Positions 18,254 through 29,486 of a stretch of DNA of 64,000 nt are shown here, piece after piece. The stretch's first letter is position 1. The number at the start of each line of letters is the position of its first letter. Both the position numbers and the translations under genes were made by a program. Origin of the DNA: Gammaproteobacteria bacterium (GTDB taxonomy: Bacteria > Pseudomonadota > Gammaproteobacteria > SZUA-152); the NCBI GenBank assembly GCA_029882975.1, contig JAOUJW010000011.1, positions 1 to 64,000 on the forward strand. Reading direction: 5' to 3'. The notes beneath the pieces were generated by a model. That model did not search any database. It was not told the DNA's origin and was given only the letters and a program-made list of their open reading frames with translations.

Positions 18254-19003
18254 CTAAGAATCGTTACGCCGATGTATATAAAATTCCGCCAGGGCTAAAT
18301 CCTCAGCGCGAGTGATTTTGATATTGTCGGTGCGTCCTGGAACCAGTCGCGGTTGATGACCCGCGAATTCCATGGCGGACGCTTCATCAGTCACTAAGTA
18401 GCCTTGCTGCAAGGCTTGGTGTAGCGCATCGGTCAAGGCACGCAAAGGAAACATTTGCGGGGTTTGTGCCTGCCACAAATCGCTGCGTTCCACCGTGGTT
18501 TCTACTCTGCTGTGCCCCTCTGTACCGGTTTTATCCGCATTGCATACCACAGCCCGTTTGATAGTGTCGCTGACGGGGACCGCCAACAGGCCGCCCACCG
18601 GGTCGTTTTGCAAAGTTTGAATCAGGGTTTGAATGTCTTCAGCGCGCACACAAGGTCGAGCAGCGTCATGCACCAAGACCCAGTCCGTAGCTTCTGCGCC
18701 CAAGCTGCCCAGCGCCTCCAATGCATTCAATACCGAGTGGCAGCGCTCCTGCCCACCCTCTGTTCGGTGCACGGTTTTCCCCGGGAGTGCCAATGCCAAT
18801 TCTGACCAATAGGAATCGTCCTGAGACACGGCAACGACCGCTGTATTCAGTTCCGGATGTTGTAATAGAGCTTCAACGGAGTGCTGCATCACGGTTTTAC
18901 CCGCGAGAGGCAAATACTGTTTGGGTACTTGGGATCCCATGCGTTTACCCGCACCAGCCGCAGGTATCACCCCCCAGAAACGCCGGCCTTGCCTGCTCTC
19001 CAT
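18254..19003 (-). CDS. ispD: IspD, MEP cytidylyltransferase
   Basis: A 249-aa enzyme making CDP-ME from MEP and CTP. The nucleotide-binding N-terminus IPAAGAGKRMGSQVPKQYLPL, VLVHDAARPCV, and ETTVERSDLWQAQTPQMF match IspD. The ATG at 19003 was chosen because it begins shortly before the conserved block and 17 bp after ftsB; a longer reading would run into ftsB. Confidence 0.95.
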   Translation of the reverse strand: MESRQGRRFWGVIPAAGAGKRMGSQVPKQYLPLAGKTVMQHSVEALLQHPELNTAVVAVSQDDSYWSELALALPGKTVHRTEGGQERCHSVLNALEALGSLGAEATDWVLVHDAARPCVRAEDIQTLIQTLQNDPVGGLLAVPVSDTIKRAVVCNADKTGTEGHSRVETTVERSDLWQAQTPQMFPLRALTDALHQALQQGYLVTDEASAMEFAGHQPRLVPGRTDNIKITRAEDLALAEFYIHRRNDS

Positions 19004-19019
19004 AAAACCGACGGACCTC

Positions 19020-19325
19020 TTATTTACGTCCAGGAACAGGTGTGGTGGAAGAACCCCGTTCAATCACTTGAAAAAAAGTTTCGTCCTTTTTAATCATACC
19101 CAACTCACTGCGGGCACGCTCTTCCACGGCTTCCAAGCCCTTTTTCAAATCCTGTACTTCAGCTTCCAAAGCCGCATTGCGTCTGCGCAATTCCTGATTC
19201 TCCACTTTTTGCGCCTCTATGGCGTCACGCAATAGCCACACTTCCCGCAGGTTGCCATCCCCAAACCATAACTTGAATTGCAAAACGGCCAGTAGCAATA
19301 CCAGTATGGTGATGAGTGCTTTCAT
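19020..19325 (-). CDS. ftsB: Cell division protein FtsB
   Basis: A 101-aa bitopic membrane protein of the FtsQLB divisome subcomplex: one N-terminal transmembrane helix (about 3-20, ITILVLLLAVLQFKLWFG), then a periplasmic coiled coil (about 28-70) and the conserved ERARSELGMIKKDETFFQVIE. Its place between eno and ispD is the standard gammaproteobacterial location. Confidence 0.95.
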   Translation of the reverse strand: MKALITILVLLLAVLQFKLWFGDGNLREVWLLRDAIEAQKVENQELRRRNAALEAEVQDLKKGLEAVEERARSELGMIKKDETFFQVIERGSSTTPVPGRK

Positions 19326-19515
19326 TTAGGGAACCTCTGATCCACTCCATGAATGGCATAATATAAGGGCAAAATCGTCAATTGCTTCTGAAAAATTTGG
19401 AAATATTCCCGATATTCCCTGAATTTTTCGCGCACTTAACCATTATTCCCTCATCTCTGCTCATCCAGGAATGAACAGGCATGGCAACCGCCGGGACGTC
19501 ATGCCCCGGCACGGA

Positions 19516-20811
<1,296 letters not shown>

Positions 20812-20823
20812 TTACTCCATTAT

Positions 20824-20867
20824 TTTCATTTGCTGCTGTTTATTGCTTATTGCACTTTCATTTGCTG
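20824..20867. repeat. 12-bp direct repeat upstream of eno
   Basis: TTTCATTTGCTG occurs at 20824-20835 and 20856-20867, start-to-start distance 32 bp (about three helical turns), in the short kdsA-eno gap. It could be a regulator site or a small duplication. Confidence 0.5.
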
Positions 20868-20887
20868 TATTCCAGCCGGGAACTGCC

Positions 20888-21715
20888 TCAATCCAGGGCC
20901 AAGGCAGACGCTTTGACGGCAGTATCAATTTCTTTTAGAGAAACCAGTAAGGCTTCCATTTTGTCCAGTGGCCAGGAATTGGGCCCGTCACTCAAGGCTT
21001 GATCCGGGTTGGGATGGGTTTCCATAAACAAACCGGAAATACCGGCCGCCACCGCCGCACGAGCCAGGACCGGCACAAACTGGCGCTGCCCACCGGAACG
21101 GGTTCCCTGCCCTCCCGGCTGCTGTACCGAATGAGTCGCATCAAAAACCACCGGACAGCCGGTTTGGCGCATAATCACCAAACCACGCATATCGGATATG
21201 AGGGTATTGTAGCCAAAAGAAACCCCCCGTTCACACACCATTACCTGCTCGTTACCCACTTCCCTGACTTTGTCCACCACATTCTGCATATCCCAGGGCG
21301 CCATGAATTGACCTTTTTTAATATTCACCGGTACACCCTGTTGGGCCACTGCCTGGATGAAATTGGTCTGGCGACACAAAAAGGCCGGGGTCTGCATCAC
21401 GTCCACCACTTGAGCCACTTCGTTCAGAGGCGTGTCTTCATGCACATCCGTCAACACCGGAACACCAATCTGCTGTCGCACCTTTTCCAGGATTCTAAGC
21501 CCTTGTTCCATGCCCGGACCACGGTAACTCTTGCTGGACGAACGATTGGCCTTATCAAATGAGGACTTGTAAATCAGGGGAATTTGCAGCTTAGCGCAGA
21601 GTTCTTGCAAATAGCCCGCCGTATCCAAAGCCAGCTGCTCGCTCTCGATAACGCAGGTACCGGCAATAAGGAAAAAAGGCTGATCCACACCCACTTTAAA
21701 ATCGCATAATTTCAT
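20888..21715 (-). CDS. kdsA: KdsA, 3-deoxy-D-manno-octulosonate 8-phosphate synthase
   Basis: A 275-aa enzyme condensing PEP with arabinose 5-phosphate to Kdo-8-P for LPS inner core. Seen: [42 protein letters not shown] (split over the substrate loop), [11 protein letters not shown], and [13 protein letters not shown]. It lies between pyrG and eno, a conserved arrangement. Confidence 0.98.
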   Translation of the reverse strand: MKLCDFKVGVDQPFFLIAGTCVIESEQLALDTAGYLQELCAKLQIPLIYKSSFDKANRSSSKSYRGPGMEQGLRILEKVRQQIGVPVLTDVHEDTPLNEVAQVVDVMQTPAFLCRQTNFIQAVAQQGVPVNIKKGQFMAPWDMQNVVDKVREVGNEQVMVCERGVSFGYNTLISDMRGLVIMRQTGCPVVFDATHSVQQPGGQGTRSGGQRQFVPVLARAAVAAGISGLFMETHPNPDQALSDGPNSWPLDKMEALLVSLKEIDTAVKASALALD

Positions 21716-21745
21716 CGCACGCTTTGCCTCTGTATTTACGCTGGT

Positions 21746-23404
<1,659 letters not shown>

Positions 23405-23408
23405 TTAA

Positions 23409-23431
23409 CCCTCAACACCCAGTGTTGAAGG
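23409..23431 (-). promoter_or_regulatory. Hairpin in pyrG leader
   Basis: On the minus strand a 10-bp stem (one T-G wobble) around a TGG loop, centred on TCAACAC/GTGTTGA, ends 14 nt before the pyrG start. No U-tract follows. A site for control of pyrG translation or mRNA stability is possible. Confidence 0.45.
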
Positions 23432-23547
23432 GGATGAATTTTGGGGAAAATTTCTAAATTTTGAAGGGACTACAAGTTACCAGAAATCGGGGGTTGGCTC
23501 AATGGCCACAGCTCACAGTTTGCTCTATAGGGACAAATTTCCAGCGA

Positions 23548-24048
23548 CTATTCTAACCGGATTTTCTTCATTAATTGTTCCTGATCACGTAATGGCAAGC
23601 GGGAACCGTCCGGGTTTTCCTGCCACACCTCTTCCTTAAAAAAATTGACCACGATGGGCTTACTAGCAACTTGTTTGCGCAGTTTTTTTACAATCTCCTG
23701 TATTTTCTCTTGCTCTTTAGGCGCCGCGACTCCATAGACCCGAATCTCCAAGTAACGCCGATGGGCTATACCATCCACAGCCGGTCTAGCCTGATATTTG
23801 GCCTGCACGGGAAAATCGTAGCGCGATATTAACGCTGACACCACCTGCTGGGTTTCATCCGCATCCTGGTCACTGACGAATTTAAGATTGGAAAAAATCA
23901 GCAATCCCAGCAATACTACAGCAAAAGTGACAGCCACCACTTCGGAGAACTCCGGTTTAACACCGGAACGAAAGCGCCTTACCGCCCAGGTTAAAATTAG
24001 GGCCGGACCCAACACATACACCACAATAACTAGAACGATTTGAACCAT
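23548..24048 (-). CDS. Hypothetical membrane protein, two N-terminal helices
   Basis: No family recognised. 166 aa: a first hydrophobic helix at about 3-22, a basic loop (VRRFRSGVK), a second helix at about 38-54, then a soluble domain (about 55-166) of mixed alpha/beta character with the segment RRYLEIRVYGVAAPKEQEKIQEIVKKLRK and a charged C-terminus. By the positive-inside rule the C-terminal domain should be periplasmic or anchored in the envelope. It is co-directional with the polysaccharide locus and 54 bp after the VanZ-like gene, so a link to envelope biogenesis is possible but not shown. Confidence 0.6.
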   Translation of the reverse strand: MVQIVLVIVVYVLGPALILTWAVRRFRSGVKPEFSEVVAVTFAVVLLGLLIFSNLKFVSDQDADETQQVVSALISRYDFPVQAKYQARPAVDGIAHRRYLEIRVYGVAAPKEQEKIQEIVKKLRKQVASKPIVVNFFKEEVWQENPDGSRLPLRDQEQLMKKIRLE

Positions 24049-24102
24049 TTTGACCTGTTTTTGGAACTATTGTTGTGAATAAACCGAGGCAGCAAAAATC
24101 TA

Positions 24103-24489
24103 TTACTGTCTAAAAACAATCCGAGCTTCCACTTTGGCGAACAAACCGCTTAAAATATTTTCACTTAACCACCACCCCACCAATACACCGATGGTGTTCG
24201 CCGCCATGTCGGCGATCTCGAAAAAACGGCGTCCACTCATACCTTGCAGAATCTCCAAACCGATTCCCATGGAAACAAACAGCAGGGCCAATATCAATAG
24301 AGACACGCGTTTGAAATACAATTGCCCAAACCAAGCCATGAGGGTCAAGTAAGCCAGGAAATGACCCACTTTGTCCCCGAATTGGAAATGGATAATCTTG
24401 GGTGGGTTGGAGCTGAGACTAAGAAAAATAATCGTCGCTACCAAGGCGATACCCAAACCCAGCCAAATTTTTCGTAATCGCAATTCCAC
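24103..24489 (-). CDS. VanZ-like family membrane protein
   Basis: A 128-aa protein with four predicted membrane segments. GDKVGHFLAYLTLMAWFG (the conserved Asp-Lys-x-x-His helix) and GIGLEILQGMSGRRFFEIADMAANTIG (Glu-x-x-Gln and Asp-x-x-x-Asn helices) fit VanZ-like proteins. The biochemical role of stand-alone VanZ proteins in Gram-negatives is unknown; they often flank exopolysaccharide genes, as here, 15 bp after the WcaJ-type gene. Confidence 0.8.
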   Translation of the reverse strand: MELRLRKIWLGLGIALVATIIFLSLSSNPPKIIHFQFGDKVGHFLAYLTLMAWFGQLYFKRVSLLILALLFVSMGIGLEILQGMSGRRFFEIADMAANTIGVLVGWWLSENILSGLFAKVEARIVFRQ

Positions 24490-24504
24490 TTTATATATAA
24501 TCGT

Positions 24505-25917
24505 TTAATAGGCGTTTTTGTGAATAAAGCCGGTATAAAGGGTCATCAAAATAATCTTCAAATCCAACCACAAGGACCAGTTTTCCACGTAATAAAGATC
24601 ATATTCCACGCGCCGTTTCATCTTGTCCAAGGTATCGGTTTCACCTCGCAGACCGTTGACCTGCGCCCAGCCGGTAATACCGGGTTTTACTTTGTGGCGT
24701 AACATATAGGCATCAATCTGATCTTTATAAAACTCGTTGTGGGCCAAAGCATGAGGCCTGGGTCCTACTATAGACATTCGCCCCTGCAAAACGTTCATAA
24801 ATTGCGGTAATTCATCCAAACTGGTTCGGCGTAAAAAAGCCCCAAAGGGTGTAATACGAGTGTCGCCTTTGGTCGCCTGAGTAACCTCTCCATCGGCTTC
24901 CTCATGTACTGTCATGGTCCGAAATTTATAAATTTTTACCGGACGCCCGTCCCAACCATGGCGCATTTGCTTGAAAAACACTGGCCCCGACGAAGTCAGT
25001 TTCACACCCAAAGCGACGATTGCCAACAAAGGACTCACCAACAATAAAATCAGTAATGCCAGTAATCTGTCTTCCAACTCCTTAATAAAGCGGTTCATCC
25101 CCACCATGGGCGAGGCACTTAAATCAATGACCGGCAAACCGGCCACTTCGGTAATCGAGTGGTTTAACAAGCGAAACCCAAATATACCAGGCACGAAGCG
25201 GATATTGACTGTGCTGTGGCGTAAAGCACTTAATATTTCGACCATTCGTTCTTCTTCGCGTAAAGGCAATGCTAACCAGACTTCGTTGACTTTTTTTTCT
25301 TCTATCAATTTAAACAAATTAGCGGAACTAGGTACTACAGGTATACTATCTATGGCCGACAGCCCATACTCTGAATTTTCGGGACCTACAAATGCCACAA
25401 TATCCAAACCTGTCCATGCAGCATTGCGAATTTTTTCCGCTACATTTAACCCTAACTCCCCTATACCCACAATCACTATGCGTTTATGGTTCCAACCGCG
25501 TTTTCGCATTGCTTTTAATAATTCGTAAAAACCGATTCTAAACACCACCAAGCATACACCGCCGCTGAAAGCCCACATAATCATCCATTGGCGAGAAAAT
25601 ATTATGCTTGTCTTAGTAAACACAGATATTACGACCAAGAGAGTAAGCACTACTATCCAAGCTAACATTACCACTCGAACCTGGTAAACCCAGTTTTTGC
25701 CACGCCAGGAAGTATATATACCGGATGCGGAAAACACGATAAAGGTCAACATTGCGGCGATCAAAAGCGCTGCTTGATAACTAATTGAAAAATCTAAATT
25801 TCCGAAGCGCCAATAGTGAGCTACGCACGCGCTTAGCAAAACGCATATTACATCCAACATTTTGGAGATAAACGACAATGTGCTCGCGTACTCTTGTAAT
25901 ACTCCCCTAGGAATCAT
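24505..25917 (-). CDS. wcaJ: Polyprenyl-phosphate sugar phosphotransferase (WcaJ/PssE type)
   Basis: The initiating enzyme of glycan assembly: transfers a sugar-1-phosphate from a UDP-sugar to undecaprenyl phosphate. 470 aa with four N-terminal membrane helices, a CoA-binding-like central domain (RIVIVGIGELGLNVAEKI), a further helix near 285 and the catalytic C-terminal domain: FFKQMRHGWDGRPVKIYKFRTM, DELPQFMNVLQGRMSIVGPRP and KPGITGWAQVNG. UDP-glucose is the usual substrate of WcaJ-type enzymes; specificity cannot be read from sequence. Last biosynthetic gene of the polysaccharide locus in transcription order. Confidence 0.93.
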   Translation of the reverse strand: MIPRGVLQEYASTLSFISKMLDVICVLLSACVAHYWRFGNLDFSISYQAALLIAAMLTFIVFSASGIYTSWRGKNWVYQVRVVMLAWIVVLTLLVVISVFTKTSIIFSRQWMIMWAFSGGVCLVVFRIGFYELLKAMRKRGWNHKRIVIVGIGELGLNVAEKIRNAAWTGLDIVAFVGPENSEYGLSAIDSIPVVPSSANLFKLIEEKKVNEVWLALPLREEERMVEILSALRHSTVNIRFVPGIFGFRLLNHSITEVAGLPVIDLSASPMVGMNRFIKELEDRLLALLILLLVSPLLAIVALGVKLTSSGPVFFKQMRHGWDGRPVKIYKFRTMTVHEEADGEVTQATKGDTRITPFGAFLRRTSLDELPQFMNVLQGRMSIVGPRPHALAHNEFYKDQIDAYMLRHKVKPGITGWAQVNGLRGETDTLDKMKRRVEYDLYYVENWSLWLDLKIILMTLYTGFIHKNAY

Positions 25918-25963
25918 TTTTGTTTACCAAGTAGCTCTTGTAAAATATCGAATCACTCATTTA

Positions 25964-26863
25964 TCAGCAGTTAATTACTCTTTGTAGCCCTTCTTCCAAA
26001 CTTACCTTTGGAGACCAACCTGGTAGAATCAAACCTCTATCCCACGGACGCATAACCTCTCGATTCCTGTACTGATTCGCACCCCACTGAACTGATAAGC
26101 TTTTTTGAGATACTTTCTCTATAGTTTTCACAAGTTCTTTTATGGAAATCGTACTTTCCGCACTAACCATATACTCTTCCATATCATTCTGGCTCTCACT
26201 GAGTAATCTACTCACCCCCATCTCCAAACAATTTAATACATCATCAATAAACACCAGATTAATGTGTTGTTCTCCAGGTGACAATTTAATTTCCGTATCC
26301 AACCCCAAGTTTTTTATTAAAAGCGGAATTAATTTTTTTCTAGAATCATTTGGCCCGAACGTGTCAAACAGTTTTAAATCAATTATCTTAAAACCCCTAG
26401 CTTTATGGTAATACGCTGCAATATCCAAAAAGGCTTGTTTTGTCGCTGAATACAAATTTACCGGTTCGTACACATTATTGTTATAATGTTGCCAAGAAGT
26501 TCCAATATTAAGTAAATTTTTACATGAACTTCTATCCATAGCTTCCAGCAATTGAGAGCCAAACAGTACATTTGAATCAATTAGCGACTCAACATGCTCT
26601 AACTTATGCTCACTTACATAATGCGATGCCAAATGCACAACCAAATCAGGTTTCAATTCACAAAATCTACTTGCCAAACTCGCTGCCGTTTCATTCTCAT
26701 ATAACGTTATAATATTCTGCTCTACTACCTTTCCCCCTAAACCTGTTAAATCAGAGCCTGCGCGAAGAGTCACACTTACCTCGTACCCCCTTTTTAATAA
26801 ATAGCCCACTAAGCGACTACCTATATATCCAGTGGCGCCTGTAATTAATATTTTATTTTTCAT
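25964..26863 (-). CDS. NAD(P)-dependent sugar epimerase/reductase (SDR family)
   Basis: A 299-aa extended SDR with the NAD(P) motif ITGATGYIGSRL at the N-terminus and YSATKQAFLD in place of the typical YxxxK (Y137-region, with Lys preserved). With the RfbF-RfbG-RfbH genes at the other end of the locus, the best guess is the C4 reductase that finishes a CDP-3,6-dideoxyhexose (AscF/RfbJ-like), but other 4-keto-sugar reductases or epimerases are possible. It lies 11 bp after the RmlC-like gene, so the two probably act in sequence. Confidence 0.75.
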   Translation of the reverse strand: MKNKILITGATGYIGSRLVGYLLKRGYEVSVTLRAGSDLTGLGGKVVEQNIITLYENETAASLASRFCELKPDLVVHLASHYVSEHKLEHVESLIDSNVLFGSQLLEAMDRSSCKNLLNIGTSWQHYNNNVYEPVNLYSATKQAFLDIAAYYHKARGFKIIDLKLFDTFGPNDSRKKLIPLLIKNLGLDTEIKLSPGEQHINLVFIDDVLNCLEMGVSRLLSESQNDMEEYMVSAESTISIKELVKTIEKVSQKSLSVQWGANQYRNREVMRPWDRGLILPGWSPKVSLEEGLQRVINC

Positions 26864-26874
26864 TTCTAAGTAGC

Positions 26875-27420
26875 TTATATAAAAGGTGAATAGAAATCAG
26901 ATAGTTTTTCAAAACTTCTATCTCTTTGCGAAATAAATTCAGGATTATGCATTTCGGGCCACCTAATTCCACAACTGTTCCACAAAATACCATTATCCCA
27001 TTCCTGCCGGTATACCGTGCTTGTCTTATAAACCATAATTGACCTATCCTCTAACGCACAAAAACCATGCGCAATTCCCTTTGGTAAGATCAATGCACTG
27101 CAATTTATGTTATTAAGCTCAACTATACCGTGCTTAAGAAACGTTTCCGAACTCTTTCGTAGATCCAAAAAAACATCAAAAACCCTTCCTTTCGGACAAT
27201 AAACAAATTTCTCATGATCATATGGCGGTAATTGAAAGTGCATCCCCCTAACAACTCCTTTTCGGGAAACTGAATAATATTCTTCTTTAAACTCCATAAT
27301 GAAGCCCAATTCTTTGTAAGCTTCATCGTTATACACTTTTACGAACGACCCTCTTGCATCTGAAAATGGTTTCGTATGAACCAAGAAGCAACCTTTAATG
27401 TCAAGCTCTTCAAACCCCAT
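26875..27420 (-). CDS. RmlC-like sugar 3,5- or 5-epimerase
   Basis: A 181-aa cupin of the dTDP-4-dehydrorhamnose 3,5-epimerase family. It has the catalytic His in VVRGMHFQLPP and AHGFCALEDRS with the later Tyr in MVYKTSTVY. It is clearly diverged from the RfbC at 45588-46154, which already serves the rhamnose pathway, so a different substrate is likely. A CDP-3,6-dideoxy-4-hexulose 5-epimerase (AscE-like) would fit with RfbF/G/H and the adjacent reductase; that is inference. Confidence 0.75.
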   Translation of the reverse strand: MGFEELDIKGCFLVHTKPFSDARGSFVKVYNDEAYKELGFIMEFKEEYYSVSRKGVVRGMHFQLPPYDHEKFVYCPKGRVFDVFLDLRKSSETFLKHGIVELNNINCSALILPKGIAHGFCALEDRSIMVYKTSTVYRQEWDNGILWNSCGIRWPEMHNPEFISQRDRSFEKLSDFYSPFI

Positions 27421-27616
27421 TATTTATTTACCTGTATACTCTATACATCCAGATTCTTTCCACTAGTCACTTGTAGTTTTCCTAATGTCTCTATAACAAT
27501 CTTTCTATTCGGGCTCTAATTTCCCTGGTAACAATCGTATTCTTTTAATCACACAACCCCCTACACTCGATAGAGTTAGACCATTTCACATTTAATGCAT
27601 ATTTGTATATATTACA
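27421..27616. other. AT-rich gap inside the polysaccharide locus
   Basis: 196 bp, the longest gap in the locus, AT-rich with no credible gene. It may hold an internal promoter for the RmlC-like/reductase/wcaJ end; TTGTTA followed 18 bp later by TACAAG on the minus strand is a weak candidate. Confidence 0.35.
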
Positions 27617-28588
27617 TCAATGACTGCTTATTAGCTTAGCAATAACCTTTTTGTAACATACCCGACAGAATAGTATTAACGGAATTCGGTATATATTCAA
27701 CAGCACATAAATGATATCTTCTCGTAATATTTTGGGCTCAAGTTTATACTTCCCCCGCCAGTGCAAAAATATAAAATAAATACACCAAATCACCGATAAC
27801 TGTGAACTAGTTTCAAATTTCTTAGCTAACTCAGTTTTTCCTAGGTATACCAATGTGTGGTTGGCAATTTTATATCTGTTCGCAAATATTCTTGGCGAGT
27901 ACCTAAGGTTTCTATGGTCGTCATCAGACATGGCAACGATTTTTTTTCTTAGCACCAATTTGTGCGATTCCCCCAACACTATCAACATCATCAATGCTGC
28001 AAATAAATAATAGGAACCACTAAGACCAACTAAAAAGTCTCGATATTTTTCTATTTCAACCCTTTTGGCTATATATGCTGTTATCTTGGGAAACTTAATA
28101 ATGTCACGTACTATCGCCTCTTCTTTTTCTTCAATTTTTATAAACCCATCGAAATCAAATACCAAATTAGATTCTCCGTAACCACCCTCCTTGAAATTAG
28201 AAATACAAACCCCTGGCCGATACTTTTGTATATCCAACACTATATCGTTCAATGTTTCTATAATTACATCATCATCACTGCAATACCAAACATATTCCCC
28301 CTTACTCTCCGTATAACAACTCAACATGTTTGCATCCAGGCCAATATTTTCTTTTTGTTCTACATAAGAAAAATAAAATCCTTTTCGTTCTAATGCCTCC
28401 TTATAATCATGTACCACATGATACGTATTATCCTCAGATGCATTGTTTGCCACCAATATTTCTATACCTAGCCCACCAACCTCTTTAGAAAGGTCCATTT
28501 CAAGGAATTGCTGGAACAACCTACCCAATTTGTCTTCCCTATTGAATGTTGGAACAGCAATGGTTAAAAACGGTATCATATCATCCAC
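27617..28588 (-). CDS. Glycosyltransferase family 2
   Basis: A 323-aa GT-A fold transferase. FLTIAVPTFNREDKLGRLF at the N-terminus, ILVANNASEDNT, and the metal-binding Asp triplet CSDDDVI (about residue 105) are the GT2 signatures. There is no transmembrane segment, though the C-terminus is hydrophobic and basic (about 275-320), suggesting membrane association. It probably adds one sugar of the repeat unit on the cytoplasmic face; donor unknown, and the nearby dideoxyhexose genes make that sugar a candidate. Confidence 0.88.
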   Translation of the reverse strand: MDDMIPFLTIAVPTFNREDKLGRLFQQFLEMDLSKEVGGLGIEILVANNASEDNTYHVVHDYKEALERKGFYFSYVEQKENIGLDANMLSCYTESKGEYVWYCSDDDVIIETLNDIVLDIQKYRPGVCISNFKEGGYGESNLVFDFDGFIKIEEKEEAIVRDIIKFPKITAYIAKRVEIEKYRDFLVGLSGSYYLFAALMMLIVLGESHKLVLRKKIVAMSDDDHRNLRYSPRIFANRYKIANHTLVYLGKTELAKKFETSSQLSVIWCIYFIFLHWRGKYKLEPKILREDIIYVLLNIYRIPLILFCRVCYKKVIAKLISSH

Positions 28589-28613
28589 TTAATTGTAATT
28601 ATTGAACACATAA

Positions 28614-29486
28614 TTAAAGTTCCGTTCTATCAAACGAATCTATATAGGATTTTGAACTAGCATTTAATACAGATACACCACTTTTATCTGCGAAATGCCG
28701 CAATAATTTATAGCTATAATACAGCTTAGCCCAACCAGAAAATACCTGATGCATATCAAACACACCTTTATCTCCTGCGTTAAAAAATGGCGTCAACACG
28801 ACATTTTCGGCGTCATCATAAAAATGATGTTGCCTCACATAAAGCACATTATCCTTTCCCACGAGAATATCCTCATGCCAAGAATGATCCGCCCCAACAA
28901 AATATACCTTCTCATATCCCATATTAATTGCTAAAAAAATTGACGCCACCAGCACATTATAGGGCCGCGGCATCCCAAGCCCTCTTTTATATATCCCGTT
29001 AACCAACCACCCAAACCCGTCCACTGGCGTTCTATTATACAAGTTAATGTTTATATTCGAGTTCGTGCTCAGCTTACTGAATACTTTGCTGCGCCTAGCC
29101 TCTACAGGGATAAAAAAATTTAACTCCCATTTGGTTTTACTGCACATGTATTCTATAAATTTGTCTCGATCTTCTACGCCCTGCTTTAAATTATCATCCC
29201 AAATATCCGGATCTAAAACCACATAGTGGTTTGGCATTATTTCCTCATAGATTTCCGACAAAGCAAAATAGTTGACACAAACAATATCCTTCCCAGCACA
29301 AAGACCAGGATTATTGACCAAATCAATCGAAAGGGACGGCCCATTACCCAGGATAATACATTCCCTCCGCATAGCTTTTCCGCCATCCACTCCTCTCTTC
29401 GACATCACCACGACCAATGCTAGAGAAAAAATGGAATTACCGACTTTATCTAGCCAAGATAGAACTTTTCGAATTACTTCTTTCAT
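28614..29486 (-). CDS. GT42/DUF115-like protein, candidate pseudaminyltransferase
   Basis: A 290-aa protein with a Rossmann-like start CIILGNGPSL, then VCVNYFALSEIY, VVLDPDIW, and later ASIFLAINMGYEKVYFVGADHSWH and VRQHHFYDD. The GNGPSL motif, the AIxxGYxxVYxxGxD block and a following His resemble CST-type GT42 sialyltransferases and DUF115/Maf proteins that handle sialic-like nonulosonates. A role in transferring pseudaminic acid is inferred from this and the pse genes. The listed start overlaps wzx by 41 bp and has no ribosome site; ATGs at 29405 or 29372 (giving a start right before the GNGPSL strand) may be correct. Confidence 0.65.
   Translation of the reverse strand: MKEVIRKVLSWLDKVGNSIFSLALVVVMSKRGVDGGKAMRRECIILGNGPSLSIDLVNNPGLCAGKDIVCVNYFALSEIYEEIMPNHYVVLDPDIWDDNLKQGVEDRDKFIEYMCSKTKWELNFFIPVEARRSKVFSKLSTNSNININLYNRTPVDGFGWLVNGIYKRGLGMPRPYNVLVASIFLAINMGYEKVYFVGADHSWHEDILVGKDNVLYVRQHHFYDDAENVVLTPFFNAGDKGVFDMHQVFSGWAKLYYSYKLLRHFADKSGVSVLNASSKSYIDSFDRTEL

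Noticed and set aside
19490-19510. Hairpin after eno as an intrinsic terminator
   Set aside because: The GC stem has no following T-run on the minus strand.
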